A stretch of DNA of 64,000 bases from CAYFJO01 sp964343305 (GCA_964343305.1 CAYFJO010000004.1:1-64000), one strand, 5' to 3'; numbered from the stretch's first letter, positions 45,731 through 55,493 are shown. Program-made: numbers and translations. The notes: generated from the letters alone by a model not told the origin.

Positions 45731-46711
45731 TCAAAACTTGAATTCGTCGATGTTGTCGTTGTTAAAGATCAGCGGCGGGCCGAGGATGACTTCGTCCTTG
45801 GTCACTTCGATGTTTTTGAGTCTGCCCATGTCGTACCTGCCTGGTTTCAGGCCATCTTCGTGCAGGCGTTTTGCGACATGAACCGACAAGTAGCCGAGTG
45901 CAACCGCATCCCACAACACGAACTCTTTCACCGTGTCGTCCTTGACGTATTCACGCATCAAGCTTGGCAGGCTTAGACCGGTGACGTAAATCTCGTTTGC
46001 TCTTTCGATGTCACGAACGGCCCGTGCCGCGGCGGGCAAAGCCACGGACGTCAGCCCCCAGATGCCGCGCAGGTCGTCGTGCGCGGACAACGCTTCGGCC
46101 GTTTGCACTTGAGCTTTGCGTTGATCTTCGCCGGGATAGAGAATCGGCACGAGTTCGCAATCGGGATGGTCGGCTTCCAAATGCGTCTTCATCAACTCGA
46201 TCCAAGTGTTTTGGTTCGACGCCGTTGGTGTGCCACTGACAATTAAGTATTTGCCCTTCAACTTGCCATCTTCGCCCGCGCCGCGTGCCATCGCATCGAC
46301 CAGCGATTTAGCGAGCGCTTCATTCGGCGCTTGATTGACGAAAACCGTCCGATTCGACTTTTCGGCATTTGCGTCCGTGTCCCACGTTAATACGGTTACG
46401 CCAGACGATTTGGCATTGGCCAACGTTTTTGAGATCCCGTCCGGGTCGTTCGGTGCGACGGCGATCACGTCGAAACCCTGCGAGACCCAGCCGTTGATCA
46501 TTTGACTTTGTTCCGTCGAACTGGCTTGCGTCGGGCCATCGTAAACGAGCGTGACGTCTAGCTCTTCGGCGCCTTGTTGCGTGGCATCGAAATAGCTGAT
46601 GCCGACCAACTTGGGCATCATGCCAATTCGCAGTTTGCCGTTATCCGCTGACTGGCCGCATCCGGCAATGAAAAATGAACAGATTAAGATTCCAAGCCAA
46701 CTATTTTTCAT
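45731..46711 (-). CDS. Sugar ABC transporter substrate-binding lipoprotein
   Basis: 326 residues from ATG 46711, nine bases after GGAG; it overlaps the permease stop by 11 bases, and a GTG at 46720 is less likely. Lipobox FIAGC gives a lipid-anchored Cys after a short signal. The body is a type-1 periplasmic binding fold (GMMPKLVGISYFDATQQGA, VIAVAPNDPDGISKTLANAK, YVTGLSLPSLMREYVKD) nearest to the RhaS/LsrB group. Substrate may be rhamnose or another deoxysugar, or AI-2-like; this cannot be fixed from sequence. Confidence 0.88.
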   Translation of the reverse strand: MKNSWLGILICSFFIAGCGQSADNGKLRIGMMPKLVGISYFDATQQGAEELDVTLVYDGPTQASSTEQSQMINGWVSQGFDVIAVAPNDPDGISKTLANAKSSGVTVLTWDTDANAEKSNRTVFVNQAPNEALAKSLVDAMARGAGEDGKLKGKYLIVSGTPTASNQNTWIELMKTHLEADHPDCELVPILYPGEDQRKAQVQTAEALSAHDDLRGIWGLTSVALPAAARAVRDIERANEIYVTGLSLPSLMREYVKDDTVKEFVLWDAVALGYLSVHVAKRLHEDGLKPGRYDMGRLKNIEVTKDEVILGPPLIFNNDNIDEFKF

Positions 46712-47663
46712 CGTCGCCACGCTCCAAATGTTCGTCTACGATCGCCAATCGCTGGTTCGAAACGGCCACGACAATCAGCAGCAATCCGATGACGATCAAT
46801 CGCACTTTGCCGGTGACGAAGCCGCCGAGGTTTTGCAGTCCAATGTCCATGTTTGCCAACACTGCGAGTCCGAGCAGCGTCTTGGGAATGCTCCCTCGAC
46901 CGCCGGTGATCAGCGTGCCGCCGACCACAACGCAGGCAATCGCCTTCAATTCGATTCCACGATGGGCATCGATCACGGCTCCGTCGGTCATAGTATAGAT
47001 GACCGCCAACAGCGCCGAAACCAAACCGCTCGCCGTATACAACCACCACTGCGTGCGACGGACAGGCACGGCGGCGAATCGGGCGGCCACGGGATTGTCG
47101 CCGATCGCGTAACACCAGCGGCCAAACGTCGTGTAATGAACCACGAGGCACGCCACCAGAAACACCTCGGCCAGCAACCAGTACTCGCTGGCGACACCGC
47201 CGATTTCACTCCAGCCCAAAGACGCCTCCGCAAAATCGGTGATGTTCTGAGCACTGGCCAACGCCATCGACAGTCCCGCGTAGGCGGCCATCGTCGCCAA
47301 CGTCGCAACCAGTGGCGATAATCCAATTGCCACGAGTCCACCGTTGAACGCACCCGCACACAGTCCGGTTGCGATGGCCGCGAGCGCGGCAATATTGGCC
47401 GGAACTCCAGCGTGCCAAAGCAAACCCATCACGACGCTGCACAAACTGATCATCGATCCGACCGACAGGTCGATTCCGCCGGTCAAAATGATCGCCGTCA
47501 TGACGATCGCCAGCGTTCCGACACGAGCCCACGGAATCCACACCAATCCCAACGTCCCAATGCGTCGTGGATCAATCTGTGAAAACATCAATCCGAGTGC
47601 GACGACCAGCAACAGCCACGGCAACAGCGAAGCGATCCTTTGTCGTCGGGTCGATTGTCTCAC
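46701..47663 (-). CDS. Sugar ABC transporter permease
   Basis: 320 residues from a GTG start (47661-47663) that overlaps the upstream TGA by three bases (GTGA). About 9-10 membrane helices. The BPD_transp_2 family motif is clear: TGGIDLSVGSMISL, FNGGLVAIGLSPLVATLATM, and GTLITGGRGSIPKTLLG. It pairs with the permease half of the fused protein upstream to make the heterodimeric channel of the RhaPQ/LsrCD type. Confidence 0.9.
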   Translation of the reverse strand: MRQSTRRQRIASLLPWLLLVVALGLMFSQIDPRRIGTLGLVWIPWARVGTLAIVMTAIILTGGIDLSVGSMISLCSVVMGLLWHAGVPANIAALAAIATGLCAGAFNGGLVAIGLSPLVATLATMAAYAGLSMALASAQNITDFAEASLGWSEIGGVASEYWLLAEVFLVACLVVHYTTFGRWCYAIGDNPVAARFAAVPVRRTQWWLYTASGLVSALLAVIYTMTDGAVIDAHRGIELKAIACVVVGGTLITGGRGSIPKTLLGLAVLANMDIGLQNLGGFVTGKVRLIVIGLLLIVVAVSNQRLAIVDEHLERGDDEK

Positions 47664-50155
47664 GAATCACGTCTCCGCAGCGCGAGGTCACACAACACGG
47701 CGGCCAGAATCAGTCCGCCCGCAACCAACTCGACATATCGCCCAGACACGTGCCAATGGACGAGCGCCGTTTCAACCAGTCGAAACAGAATCGCACCGAG
47801 TACGATGCCAGCAACTGTGCCACGTCCGCCCGAAATACTGACACCGCCGACTACCGCGATGGCAATGGCGTTTAATTCCCAGCCAACTCCTAGCTGAGCA
47901 TTCATGTTGCCTCGCAATCCGAGTTCCAGCACCGCGGCGATTCCAACGAGCAGGCCGCTCAGCCCAAACGCCAACAACCAGACGCGCCCATGCGAGATAC
48001 CCACCAACCGCGATGCCGAAAGACTGGATCCGATTGCATAGAAATGCCGGCCCAACCGCGTGTGCGAAAACAACAAATACATGGCCACGATGACGAGAGC
48101 GACAATGAGAATGGCACCGTGAATCGCACTCGATGAGCTTTTGATCAACGACGTGAATGACGAAGGCAAACTTGCGAGATCGTTCGCGAGTCGAAGTTCA
48201 ATGACGAGTCCGCGATAGACGCTCATCATGCCCAGCGTGACGACAATCGGATGCACTCGGCCCACGAGTGACACCGCACCGTTGATCAAACCACCAGCGA
48301 CACCGACTCCGGCGGCAACGAAGACCGCCAAAGGAATTGACAAAGCGGGCGCGATCGGAAGCTGCAAAACCATTCCAGCGCAGACCGCCGCCAACGCCAG
48401 CAACGATCCGATGGAAATGTCGATTCCGCCAGCGATGATGACAATCGCCGCCGCCATGCCGATCATGACCCACAGTGCCGTTTCGGCCAGCCAGTCCGAA
48501 AAAACACTTGTCGCGCCGGTAGCCGTTTCGTTTTGGCCCAATCCCCAGCCAGATGCGAGAAGCGAAATTGCCAGCAGTATTACCACGGCCAGCAATCCGA
48601 ATTCGCCGCGTGGAAGTTGTCGACTTCGCCATCGCCGAGATTCGTCGTCGGCTTCGTTGCTCGATTCAACCGGCAGCGCAACACTGGCAATTTCCGTTGC
48701 TGATGCCGAGCTGGCATCGAATTCGCCGGCAATCTCGCCAGCCCGCATGACGACGATTCGATCCGAGTGTTGCATGACTTCGGGCAACTCGCTGCTGATC
48801 ATCACCACCGCACAGTCTTGCCCGGCGATCTGCCGCAACAATCGATGAATCTCGGCTTTCGCGCCAATGTCAACGCCACGCGTGGGTTCGTCCAAAATCA
48901 AAACCTTCGGCTCGGTCAAAAGCCACCGTCCAAGCACGGCCTTCTGCTGGTTTCCGCCAGAGAGTTGATTGATCGGTTGATCGACGGAGCGCAGTCGAAT
49001 GGCGAGTTGCTCGCTCGTGTCGCGAACGTTTGCCAATTCGGCGCTGCGATCGATGACGGCGGCTTTCGAAATCTGGTTGAGCGCCGACAGCACGACATTC
49101 GCTTTGACGCTCAATCCCGGAAACAATCCTTGCCGCAGCCGGTCTTCGGGCAAATAGGCGATTCCGTTTGCAACCGCGGTTTGTGGATGGCGGAATGAAA
49201 CAGTTTGTCCATTGAGGCAAATCGTTCCCGCCTGACGTTGTCGAAGTCCGAACAGGGTTTGGGCAAACTCACTGCGACCCGCCCCGATCAAACCATAGAT
49301 GCCAACGACTTCGCCGGCCCACGCGTCGAAGTTGACGTCGCGAATCGTGCCCGACACGTCGGATAGATTTCGCACCGAGATTCGAGGTTCTTCAGCAGCC
49401 CGGCTGTTCGAAACCGCCGGGCTGCTCGATGCGTCAATCGTCCGCCCGACCATCGCCTCGATCAACGAGTCCGGCGTTACATCGTCGCACCGTTTGGTCC
49501 AGACCCTTCGCCCGTCGCGCAGAACAGTGATTCGATCCGCCAGCCGAAAGATCTCTTCCTGCCGATGAGAAATGTAGATCACGCCCGCGCCGTTTTGTTT
49601 CAACCGCCTGATTTGTTCAAACAACCAATCCGCCTCCACGGCTGTCAGCGCACTGGTTGGCTCATCAAGTATCACCACCTTCGCCTGTTGCAAAACGGTT
49701 GCGGCGATCTGTGTCATGTGCCGATGAGCGACGCTCAGCACCGACGCAGGTATCCTCGTATCGATCGCCTCGCCAACGGCCTCAATCGCCTCTCGCGCCG
49801 ATTGGTCAACCGCCTTCCAATCAACCAGCCCCATCGCATTGACTGGCAGCCCTTGTTGCATTGCCATGTTTTCGGCAACGGACAGTGGCGGAAAAAACTC
49901 GGCCTCTTGATGAACGGTGGCAATGCCGTACCCGCGTGCGGCGACTGGATTGGCAAATGACACTTCTTCGTCATCGAGTTGTATTTGTCCGCTCTCCGGT
50001 TGAAGCACGCCGGAAACGATGTTGATCAACGTGCTCTTGCCCGCGCCGTTTTCGCCGACCAACACGTGGACTTCGCCAGCACGTAAATCAAAGCTGACAT
50101 CGTCCAGTGCCCGAACACCAGGGAAAGTTCGCGTTAGGTTCGTCAGATTGAGCAT
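47660..50155 (-). CDS. Fused sugar ABC ATPase (two ABC domains) and permease
   Basis: 831 residues from ATG 50155 (MLNLTNLTRTFPGVRALDDV); a frame to 50248 looks non-coding. The first ATPase has Walker A VGENGAGKST and Walker B VVILDEPTSA. The second half has LSGGNQQKAVLGRWL and VLILDEPTRG with a degenerate Walker A region, as in RbsA/LsrA. From about residue 515 a permease domain of the same family as the next gene follows (IAGGIDISIGSLLAL, SISGGRGTVAGIVLG). The two are usually separate genes, so this is a true fusion; no stop or start lies between. Confidence 0.92.
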   Translation of the reverse strand: MLNLTNLTRTFPGVRALDDVSFDLRAGEVHVLVGENGAGKSTLINIVSGVLQPESGQIQLDDEEVSFANPVAARGYGIATVHQEAEFFPPLSVAENMAMQQGLPVNAMGLVDWKAVDQSAREAIEAVGEAIDTRIPASVLSVAHRHMTQIAATVLQQAKVVILDEPTSALTAVEADWLFEQIRRLKQNGAGVIYISHRQEEIFRLADRITVLRDGRRVWTKRCDDVTPDSLIEAMVGRTIDASSSPAVSNSRAAEEPRISVRNLSDVSGTIRDVNFDAWAGEVVGIYGLIGAGRSEFAQTLFGLRQRQAGTICLNGQTVSFRHPQTAVANGIAYLPEDRLRQGLFPGLSVKANVVLSALNQISKAAVIDRSAELANVRDTSEQLAIRLRSVDQPINQLSGGNQQKAVLGRWLLTEPKVLILDEPTRGVDIGAKAEIHRLLRQIAGQDCAVVMISSELPEVMQHSDRIVVMRAGEIAGEFDASSASATEIASVALPVESSNEADDESRRWRSRQLPRGEFGLLAVVILLAISLLASGWGLGQNETATGATSVFSDWLAETALWVMIGMAAAIVIIAGGIDISIGSLLALAAVCAGMVLQLPIAPALSIPLAVFVAAGVGVAGGLINGAVSLVGRVHPIVVTLGMMSVYRGLVIELRLANDLASLPSSFTSLIKSSSSAIHGAILIVALVIVAMYLLFSHTRLGRHFYAIGSSLSASRLVGISHGRVWLLAFGLSGLLVGIAAVLELGLRGNMNAQLGVGWELNAIAIAVVGGVSISGGRGTVAGIVLGAILFRLVETALVHWHVSGRYVELVAGGLILAAVLCDLALRRRDS

Positions 50156-50456
50156 GAGTGAGATTGCTGAAAAGAGATCGAAGCACGGGCTGCTACAGTT
50201 CGCGCAATCCGCAAATCTTATCACCTGTACCGTGGCACAAAAGCCCAAGACCGAACGTGTCCATCATGCCGCGAAATAATTCATAGCGAAGCTAACCTAA
50301 CTCACGCTTCAACTTTGCAGCACAACGATGCGATTGCGAATTGTCAAACTCTGGCGCGCTGCTATTGTTGAACCAAGCGGATCAAAGATGATCGACAAGT
50401 GTTAGGGATTGCATCGCTCTGTTTGGTTTGAGGAACAGAACAGGGAGATTGCGAGC

Positions 50457-50735
50457 ATGTTTGAATTACACGAATCTTTGGCTTTTTGGCTTGCGGCGGC
50501 GATCAACTCGGTCGGATTGTTGGCTTTGATTTTGGCGCGGCTGACCGGACGATCGGCGGCACAAACCTGGTTTCAAGCGTTTTTCTTCTTCGGGTTCGCG
50601 ACGGTTGGTGCCGCGATGCTGGCAACCGTGGCTCTGGGCAGCGGCTACTGGATCTCTTTTGGCATCACGACGTCGATCATGGTCGTCGGTGCGATTCTCG
50701 ATTTGAGTCCCGGCCGCCAACTTCGCACGGTTTAA
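50457..50735 (+). CDS. Small three-helix membrane protein, unknown
   Basis: 92 residues from ATG 50457 (GGAGATTGCGAGC before it). Hydrophobic segments at about 8-26, 38-58 and 64-80 (LAAAINSVGLLALILA, FFFFGFATVGAAMLATVAL, FGITTSIMVVGAILDL). No family recognised. It lies alone between the sugar operon (divergent) and the MFS gene (convergent). Confidence 0.6.
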   Translation: MFELHESLAFWLAAAINSVGLLALILARLTGRSAAQTWFQAFFFFGFATVGAAMLATVALGSGYWISFGITTSIMVVGAILDLSPGRQLRTV

Positions 50736-50786
50736 TTCTCGCCGCGCAGTTTTTGATCACGGCCCCAACATCAATCGCATGCAAAT

Positions 50787-52130
50787 CTAGAATGGTCGGT
50801 GGACCCGTGCTTCGGCATCCCGGGCGCGGTCGACTTCATCGGGCCGGACGAAAAACAGCAACAAAAGTGGTGCAATCGATAGTGCGCCGACGAACCAAAA
50901 CGTCAGTTCGTAGGACACCATGATTGTCGACTCGCCGTATTCTGGATTGAGGAACATCCGCCGAACTGGGCCAGCCAGCCAATTCCCCGCGACGTGTGAA
51001 ACGTTGGACAACGTCATGTAGGTTGTGAAGACGATTGCTGCTGAACTGGTCCATGAAATCCGCATCGCCAGCGACAAAAAGCCGACGGACGCCACGGCAT
51101 TGAGCGTCTCGAAGGACAGCAAGTACGCCATGGCAAACCAACGCTCGTTCCACATCTCAGGATTGGCCGCGAAAATGAATGCAGCCAATCCGTAGCCGGC
51201 AAAGCCAAACACCAAGACCTTGCGACGTCCAAATCGGTCGCCCAAAAATCCACCAAGAACGGCCGCCACAATGATCGGCCCGATCGCGTACAGACCGGCA
51301 GCGGTTGAATAATCCACGTCCGTCCACTTGGGGTCCAACTGTTGCGTGTACAACGTCTTGGTCACGACCTCGTTGATTCCCACGCCGATCAGCTTAACAA
51401 GCGTAAACATGACGTAGACGATGGTCGTGGTCAGTGAAAAGCCGCGAAGATATGCTCCGAAGACTTCGCCGGGATTTCGCACATTTGCAGCCACCACCTT
51501 CGTCGCACTTCCTTCGCTCCAGGGAAAGCGCTTTTCCCCTTTCCGTTCTAGAATGAACATTGGAATCAACATGATCGCCAGCAAAATCGCGATTTGCACA
51601 ACGACACAAGCTTCGAGTCCGCCCCAGTTCAACACGTGCGACAGTCCCCACGCACCGACGCCTTTGCCCACCAGTTTCGATCCCCACATCAAGCCGTTCA
51701 TTTGTCCTTGCTCGCCGGGCGGCAAAATGTCGACGGCCAGCGCATCGGTGCAAACATCCTGAAGCGACGCAAAACAGTTGTGCAAAAAATACATGAACAA
51801 CAGCAACTGCATCTTTTCAGACAGATCGCCGAGGCCCCAAAAGCCGAGCAACGTGACGGCCATCATCAATTCGGCGCCGATAATCCAGGGCCGCCGCCGG
51901 CCCATGCTGCGGATTGTGAAGGTGTCCATGATTGGCGCCCAAATGAGTTTGAACGACCAGGGCACAAGGATGATGGCCGTCAACTGGCCGATCTCGTCAT
52001 CGCCGACGTTGAATTGGTAGGCAAGATAAGCTGGCAACGTGATTAGCATAAAGCCCCACGGCACACCTTGGGCGACGTAGAGCGCGCACAGTGTCAAAGT
52101 TCGTTGCAACCGGCTGTCGGCGAGCGCCAT
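50787..52130 (-). CDS. Major facilitator superfamily transporter (AmpG-like)
   Basis: 447 residues from ATG 52130, seven bases after AAGGA; the frame runs on to 52151. About 12 membrane helices, with the MFS loop motif GGFLGDRFGRRKV between helices 8 and 9 and DTFTIRSMGRRRPW between 2 and 3. The block ALYVAQGVPWGFMLITLPAY and FASLQDVCTDALAVD resemble AmpG muropeptide permeases and their relatives. The substrate is not certain. No linked cell-wall recycling gene is present. Confidence 0.85.
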   Translation of the reverse strand: MALADSRLQRTLTLCALYVAQGVPWGFMLITLPAYLAYQFNVGDDEIGQLTAIILVPWSFKLIWAPIMDTFTIRSMGRRRPWIIGAELMMAVTLLGFWGLGDLSEKMQLLLFMYFLHNCFASLQDVCTDALAVDILPPGEQGQMNGLMWGSKLVGKGVGAWGLSHVLNWGGLEACVVVQIAILLAIMLIPMFILERKGEKRFPWSEGSATKVVAANVRNPGEVFGAYLRGFSLTTTIVYVMFTLVKLIGVGINEVVTKTLYTQQLDPKWTDVDYSTAAGLYAIGPIIVAAVLGGFLGDRFGRRKVLVFGFAGYGLAAFIFAANPEMWNERWFAMAYLLSFETLNAVASVGFLSLAMRISWTSSAAIVFTTYMTLSNVSHVAGNWLAGPVRRMFLNPEYGESTIMVSYELTFWFVGALSIAPLLLLFFVRPDEVDRARDAEARVHRPF

Positions 52131-52244
52131 GAAACCGTCCTTCGGCCCCAACTAATTCCGACCGTACCGTTTGGGGTTGCCTGAACCATAACCTGTCATG
52201 TTATGGAATCCAAGCCACGAACTGGCGCGGAATGATCGTCTTTC

Positions 52245-52306
52245 GTAGGACGGATTTCTAATCCGACCGATGGCCCGGCGTGGATGGATTGAAAATCCGT
52301 CTTACA
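52245..52306. repeat. Inverted repeat (GTAGGACGGATT family, copy 1)
   Basis: Arms 52245-52265 and about 52282-52306 pair imperfectly. The right arm runs into the stop codon of leuB. Further copies lie at 54555-54622 and 58719-58744. Confidence 0.8.
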
Positions 52307-53360
52307 GCGATGCAACAACGAGATCGCCGACTTCGGATGTGCCGTAGCCCATTCTTCCGGCGGCTTGGCTTTCCATTTTTGTGCCGGTCACGGTCTGGAT
52401 CGCCTTGAGCACTCGTGCCCCGGCGGCTTCTTGGCCAGAGTGCTCCAGCAGCATCGACATGGCCGCAATCGCAGCGATGGGATTGATGACGTTCTGGCCG
52501 GTGTACTTCGGAGCGCTTCCGCCCATCGGCTCATACATGCTCGTGCCGCCGGCGTCGGGGTTCAGATTGCCGCCAGCCGCCACACCCATGCCGCCCTGAA
52601 CCATCGCACCAAGATCCGTGATGATGTCACCAAACATGTTGGTCGTCACGATCACATCATAGTACTCCGGATTCTTGACCATCCACATGCAGCACGCGTC
52701 GACGTGGTTGTAGTCGGCTTCGACGTCTGTGTATTCCTTGGCGACATCTTGGAAGGTTCGCCACCACAGGTCGTGGCCGTAAGTCAGAACGTTGGTCTTG
52801 GCGACCAGCGTCAGACGTTTGCCTTTTGGATTGTTTCGTTTGCGCGTGTATTCAAACGCCCAACGGATGCAGCGTTCACACCCCTTGCGTGTGTAAACGG
52901 CCGACTGCGTGGCAACTTCGTCGGCCGTGTGCTTTTTCAAAAAACCGCCGACGCCGCAGTAAAGATCTTCGGTGTTTTCGCGGACCACAACAAAGTTGAT
53001 GTCTTCGGGGCCCTTGCCAGCCAGCGGAGTTTCGACGCCCGGATAGAGTTGCACCGGACGCAGGTTGATGTATTGGTCGAGTTGAAAACGGAGTTCGAGC
53101 AACAGGCCTTTTTCAAGGATTCCCGGAGCGACATCGGGATGACCGACGGCGCCCAGATAGATCGCATCGTACGTCTTGAGTTCATCCGTGGCACCAGCGG
53201 GCAAAATGTCGCCGGTCTTCAAGTACCGATCGCCGCCGAAATCGAAGTGCGTCGTTGTGTATTGGAAATTCTCGACCTTCGAAACGGCATCCAATACCTT
53301 GAGTGCCTCGGCTGTTACTTCCGGGCCTGTTCCGTCGCCGCCGATGACCGCGATTTTCAT
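52302..53360 (-). CDS. leuB: 3-isopropylmalate dehydrogenase
   Basis: 352 residues. NAD-dependent decarboxylating dehydrogenase of the isocitrate/isopropylmalate family: GGDGTGPEVTAEALKVLDAV at the N-terminus, the substrate loop ELRFQLDQYINLRPVQLYPG, the YTRKGCERCIRWAFEYTRKR helix, and the metal-binding TTNMFGDIITDLGAM and GSAPKYTGQNVINPIAA blocks. These support leucine biosynthesis (oxidation of 3-isopropylmalate); tartrate or homoisocitrate dehydrogenase cannot be ruled out by eye. It is 49 bp downstream of a thermonuclease-like gene and about 6 kb from leuA. Confidence 0.88.
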   Translation of the reverse strand: MKIAVIGGDGTGPEVTAEALKVLDAVSKVENFQYTTTHFDFGGDRYLKTGDILPAGATDELKTYDAIYLGAVGHPDVAPGILEKGLLLELRFQLDQYINLRPVQLYPGVETPLAGKGPEDINFVVVRENTEDLYCGVGGFLKKHTADEVATQSAVYTRKGCERCIRWAFEYTRKRNNPKGKRLTLVAKTNVLTYGHDLWWRTFQDVAKEYTDVEADYNHVDACCMWMVKNPEYYDVIVTTNMFGDIITDLGAMVQGGMGVAAGGNLNPDAGGTSMYEPMGGSAPKYTGQNVINPIAAIAAMSMLLEHSGQEAAGARVLKAIQTVTGTKMESQAAGRMGYGTSEVGDLVVASL

Positions 53361-53409
53361 GATGAACTCAACTGAAAGAATGGAGATTTTGTCAAAGCAG
53401 GCGATTCTA

Positions 53410-54006
53410 TCAGTCGACAGATTCGGTCACAAGTTGGCCGGAACCGGACCAGATTCCCATTTTCGCCTGACGTGCTTCGTCTTCTGCTTTGCGTAGTTTT
53501 CTCTCGATGCTTTGATTGTCGCCCGGATAGCTCGACACACGTGCCAGACCAGCTCGAACGATTTCAATGTTCAGCATTTCGTCGCCGACGTAGATGTATC
53601 CGAGCAAGCGATTGTAATAATCTTTGCGGCGTCGGTCTAAACGCAGCCTTGCCGCACCGCGCGACAGGAACTCCTTGGTGAACTGCGACGCTTCGGGGCC
53701 AAATGGTTCAATCGGATGGTCGGGTTTCACCGTCTCCGGCGTGTCGATTCCGATCAATCGCAGTCGTGCCTCGTAGGTTGGCGGGTTGGGAAGCTGATTG
53801 TCGTTGCGATCCCTTTGGCGAATGATGATTGTGTCTCCGTCAACGACCCGCTTGATTTCGACGGACCCCTCGTAGAATTTCTCAACACGGTCCTTGTACG
53901 GATCATGCGTCGCGTAGCCAACGAGCAACCGCAATCCAATGATTGTGACGAAGACAAGCCCCGTGATCTCGCGAACGTTCAACCCTTTGCGAAATCGACG
54001 CGGCAT
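53410..54006 (-). CDS. Membrane-anchored thermonuclease-like (SNase) protein
   Basis: 198 residues. A membrane anchor at about 12-28 (GLVFVTIIGLRLLVGYA) precedes the SNase OB-fold: VKRVVDGDTI-type motif (IKRVVDGDTIIIRQ), the catalytic block RLRLIGIDTPET, then FTKEFLSRGAARLRLDRRRKDYYNRLLGYIYV, carrying the Arg and Glu residues expected. Likely a surface or periplasmic nuclease. Its stop is followed by leuB on the same strand. Confidence 0.88.
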   Translation of the reverse strand: MPRRFRKGLNVREITGLVFVTIIGLRLLVGYATHDPYKDRVEKFYEGSVEIKRVVDGDTIIIRQRDRNDNQLPNPPTYEARLRLIGIDTPETVKPDHPIEPFGPEASQFTKEFLSRGAARLRLDRRRKDYYNRLLGYIYVGDEMLNIEIVRAGLARVSSYPGDNQSIERKLRKAEDEARQAKMGIWSGSGQLVTESVD

Positions 54007-54010
54007 GAGA

Positions 54011-54080
54011 AGCGGTCAGCGGCCAGCCCTCAGCAGTCAGCCAAACAATGCTTAAGGCTGATCGCTGACTGCTGACCGCT
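54011..54080. repeat. Inverted repeat (AGCGGTCAGC family)
   Basis: Arms 54011-54027 and 54064-54080 pair with two mismatches in 17; the inner sequence holds further CAGCAGTCAGCC/GGCTGATCGCTG pairing. It lies between two minus-strand genes. Confidence 0.85.
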
Positions 54081-54084
54081 CGAA

Positions 54085-54393
54085 TTAATTCTGGCTGAAA
54101 CCCAAATGAACGGCGGGTTCGTGGCCAACGGGATGTTTCACAAACTGTTTGTAACAATCGCTGCACAAATCAAAACGTTTCTTTTGATAAACGTCATCGC
54201 CAATCAGGTCGCTGTCTGACTCGTCGAGCCGTTCCAGCATTTCATGGATTTCCAAAAGATGGTCACGGTCGTCTTCCAACTCGTCAACGTCCAACGGTTC
54301 CATGGCCGCATAGATTTCCATTCTCACGACGTAGCGTAGATCTTCTTCCGGGTCGAGGACTCGTTTGCATCGGTCACACGAGTGATGAATCAT
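54085..54393 (-). CDS. Small zinc-ribbon-like protein, unknown
   Basis: 102 residues, no membrane segment. Two Cys pairs, HHSCDRCKRVL near the N-terminus and FDLCSDCYKQFV near the C-terminus, frame an acidic helical middle (MEPLDVDELEDDRDHLLEIH). The spacing suggests one zinc site built from both ends. Conserved in planctomycetes to my knowledge, without assigned function. A 464-bp gap 54394-54857 follows upstream; apart from an inverted repeat it holds nothing I can call. Confidence 0.75.
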   Translation of the reverse strand: MIHHSCDRCKRVLDPEEDLRYVVRMEIYAAMEPLDVDELEDDRDHLLEIHEMLERLDESDSDLIGDDVYQKKRFDLCSDCYKQFVKHPVGHEPAVHLGFSQN

Positions 54394-54554
54394 CTTCTAA
54401 TCCCTCATCCTTAGCTGGCGGTGGTGCAAGCAATATTCCGTCATTGCTCGCTCGCGGGTCTCTCTTTGTATACTAATGCGGCGGCGCAGCGACGAGCAAG
54501 ACGATTCTGATTATTTTTTTGAATGCATCCAGATGATATCAATCGCCGTTGTTG

Positions 54555-54622
54555 TGTAGGGCGGATTGCCAATCCGTCCCTTGCTTTGAACCGAATGCCA
54601 CGGACAGATTGGCCATCGTACA
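54555..54622. repeat. Inverted repeat (GTAGGACGGATT family, copy 2)
   Basis: Left arm 54555-54579 holds the palindrome GGATTGCCAATCC; the right arm at 54602-54622 is diverged (GGACAGATTGGCC). The spurious 90-codon frame through it begins with RADCQSV, the usual false translation of this repeat. Confidence 0.75.
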
Positions 54623-54857
54623 TCTGATTGAAGAACAAGAAATTTCATCAACAAGAAAGGCTGGCCGCACGAACATTAGCGGATTACAATATGTCATTAA
54701 ACCCTGCCAGGATTGTGTAGTGGCGTCAGCGGTGCCCTTCCAACCGCCGGCAGACACCACATTAGTGCGGCATTGCCGTTCTATCTTGGTGGACGGGATG
54801 GATACCCCGTTCCTTACCTGAATTTGTTTCCCGGGTGAACTTGCAGTGGAGAAACCA

Positions 54858-55493
54858 ATGCAAGAAGACGGTGCAATAACAGTTTTAAACACAAGTGTCC
54901 TTGTGCTGAACCGTTTCTATATGGCGGTTCATGTTGTTTCCGCACGGCGAGCGTTCGTCTTGCTGTACCGCGACATGGCGGAGGTCGTCAATCTTGAAGA
55001 AGGCCAGTATGCCAACTACGACTTTATGTCGTGGTGTGAAATGAGCGAACTGCGTAGCGAATTGCGCGACGGAGACGAAGATTGGATTCGCACGGTCACG
55101 TTCGAGTTACAAGTGCCGCGCATCATTCGATTGAATCGCTACGATCGCGTGCCGCGCCAAACGTTGCGGTTTAACCGACGAAATCTCTTCGCGCGAGACG
55201 ATCATCGGTGCCAGTATTGCGGCCGCTCGAAACCGACGAGCCAACTCAGTTTCGACCACGTCATGCCCCGCAGCCGTGGCGGACCGACCAATTGGGAAAA
55301 CGTGGTGACCGCGTGTCTTGATTGCAACACAAAGAAGGGCGGCCGCACTCCTCAGGAAGCACGGATGAAACTGATCAGCAATCCCAAGAAACCCAAATTC
55401 AGTCCGGTGCTCGTCAGCAAGTTGAACAATCCGAAGTTCGAAAGTTGGCGCTCGTTTGTCGGCGGAGCAACTTCCGTGGTGAACATTACCTGA
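54858..55493 (+). CDS. HNH endonuclease
   Basis: 211 residues from ATG 54858, eight bases after GGAG; a GTG at 54846 is an alternative. The N-terminal half (about 10-110) is a planctomycete/cyanobacterial-type HNH leader (VLVLNRFYMAVHVVSARRA). The HNH motif lies at about 118-170: CQYCGRSKPTSQLSFDHVMP, then RGGPTNWENVVTACLDCNTKK, with zinc Cys pairs C-x2-C and C-x2-C. Such free-standing HNH proteins are widely conserved; a DNA nicking or repair role is likely but not proven. Confidence 0.9.
   Translation: MQEDGAITVLNTSVLVLNRFYMAVHVVSARRAFVLLYRDMAEVVNLEEGQYANYDFMSWCEMSELRSELRDGDEDWIRTVTFELQVPRIIRLNRYDRVPRQTLRFNRRNLFARDDHRCQYCGRSKPTSQLSFDHVMPRSRGGPTNWENVVTACLDCNTKKGGRTPQEARMKLISNPKKPKFSPVLVSKLNNPKFESWRSFVGGATSVVNIT

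Noticed and set aside
54549..54821. 90-codon frame in the gap before the HNH gene
   Set aside because: It starts in the GTAGGGCGGATT repeat (RADCQSV translation) and has no homology pattern or ribosome site.
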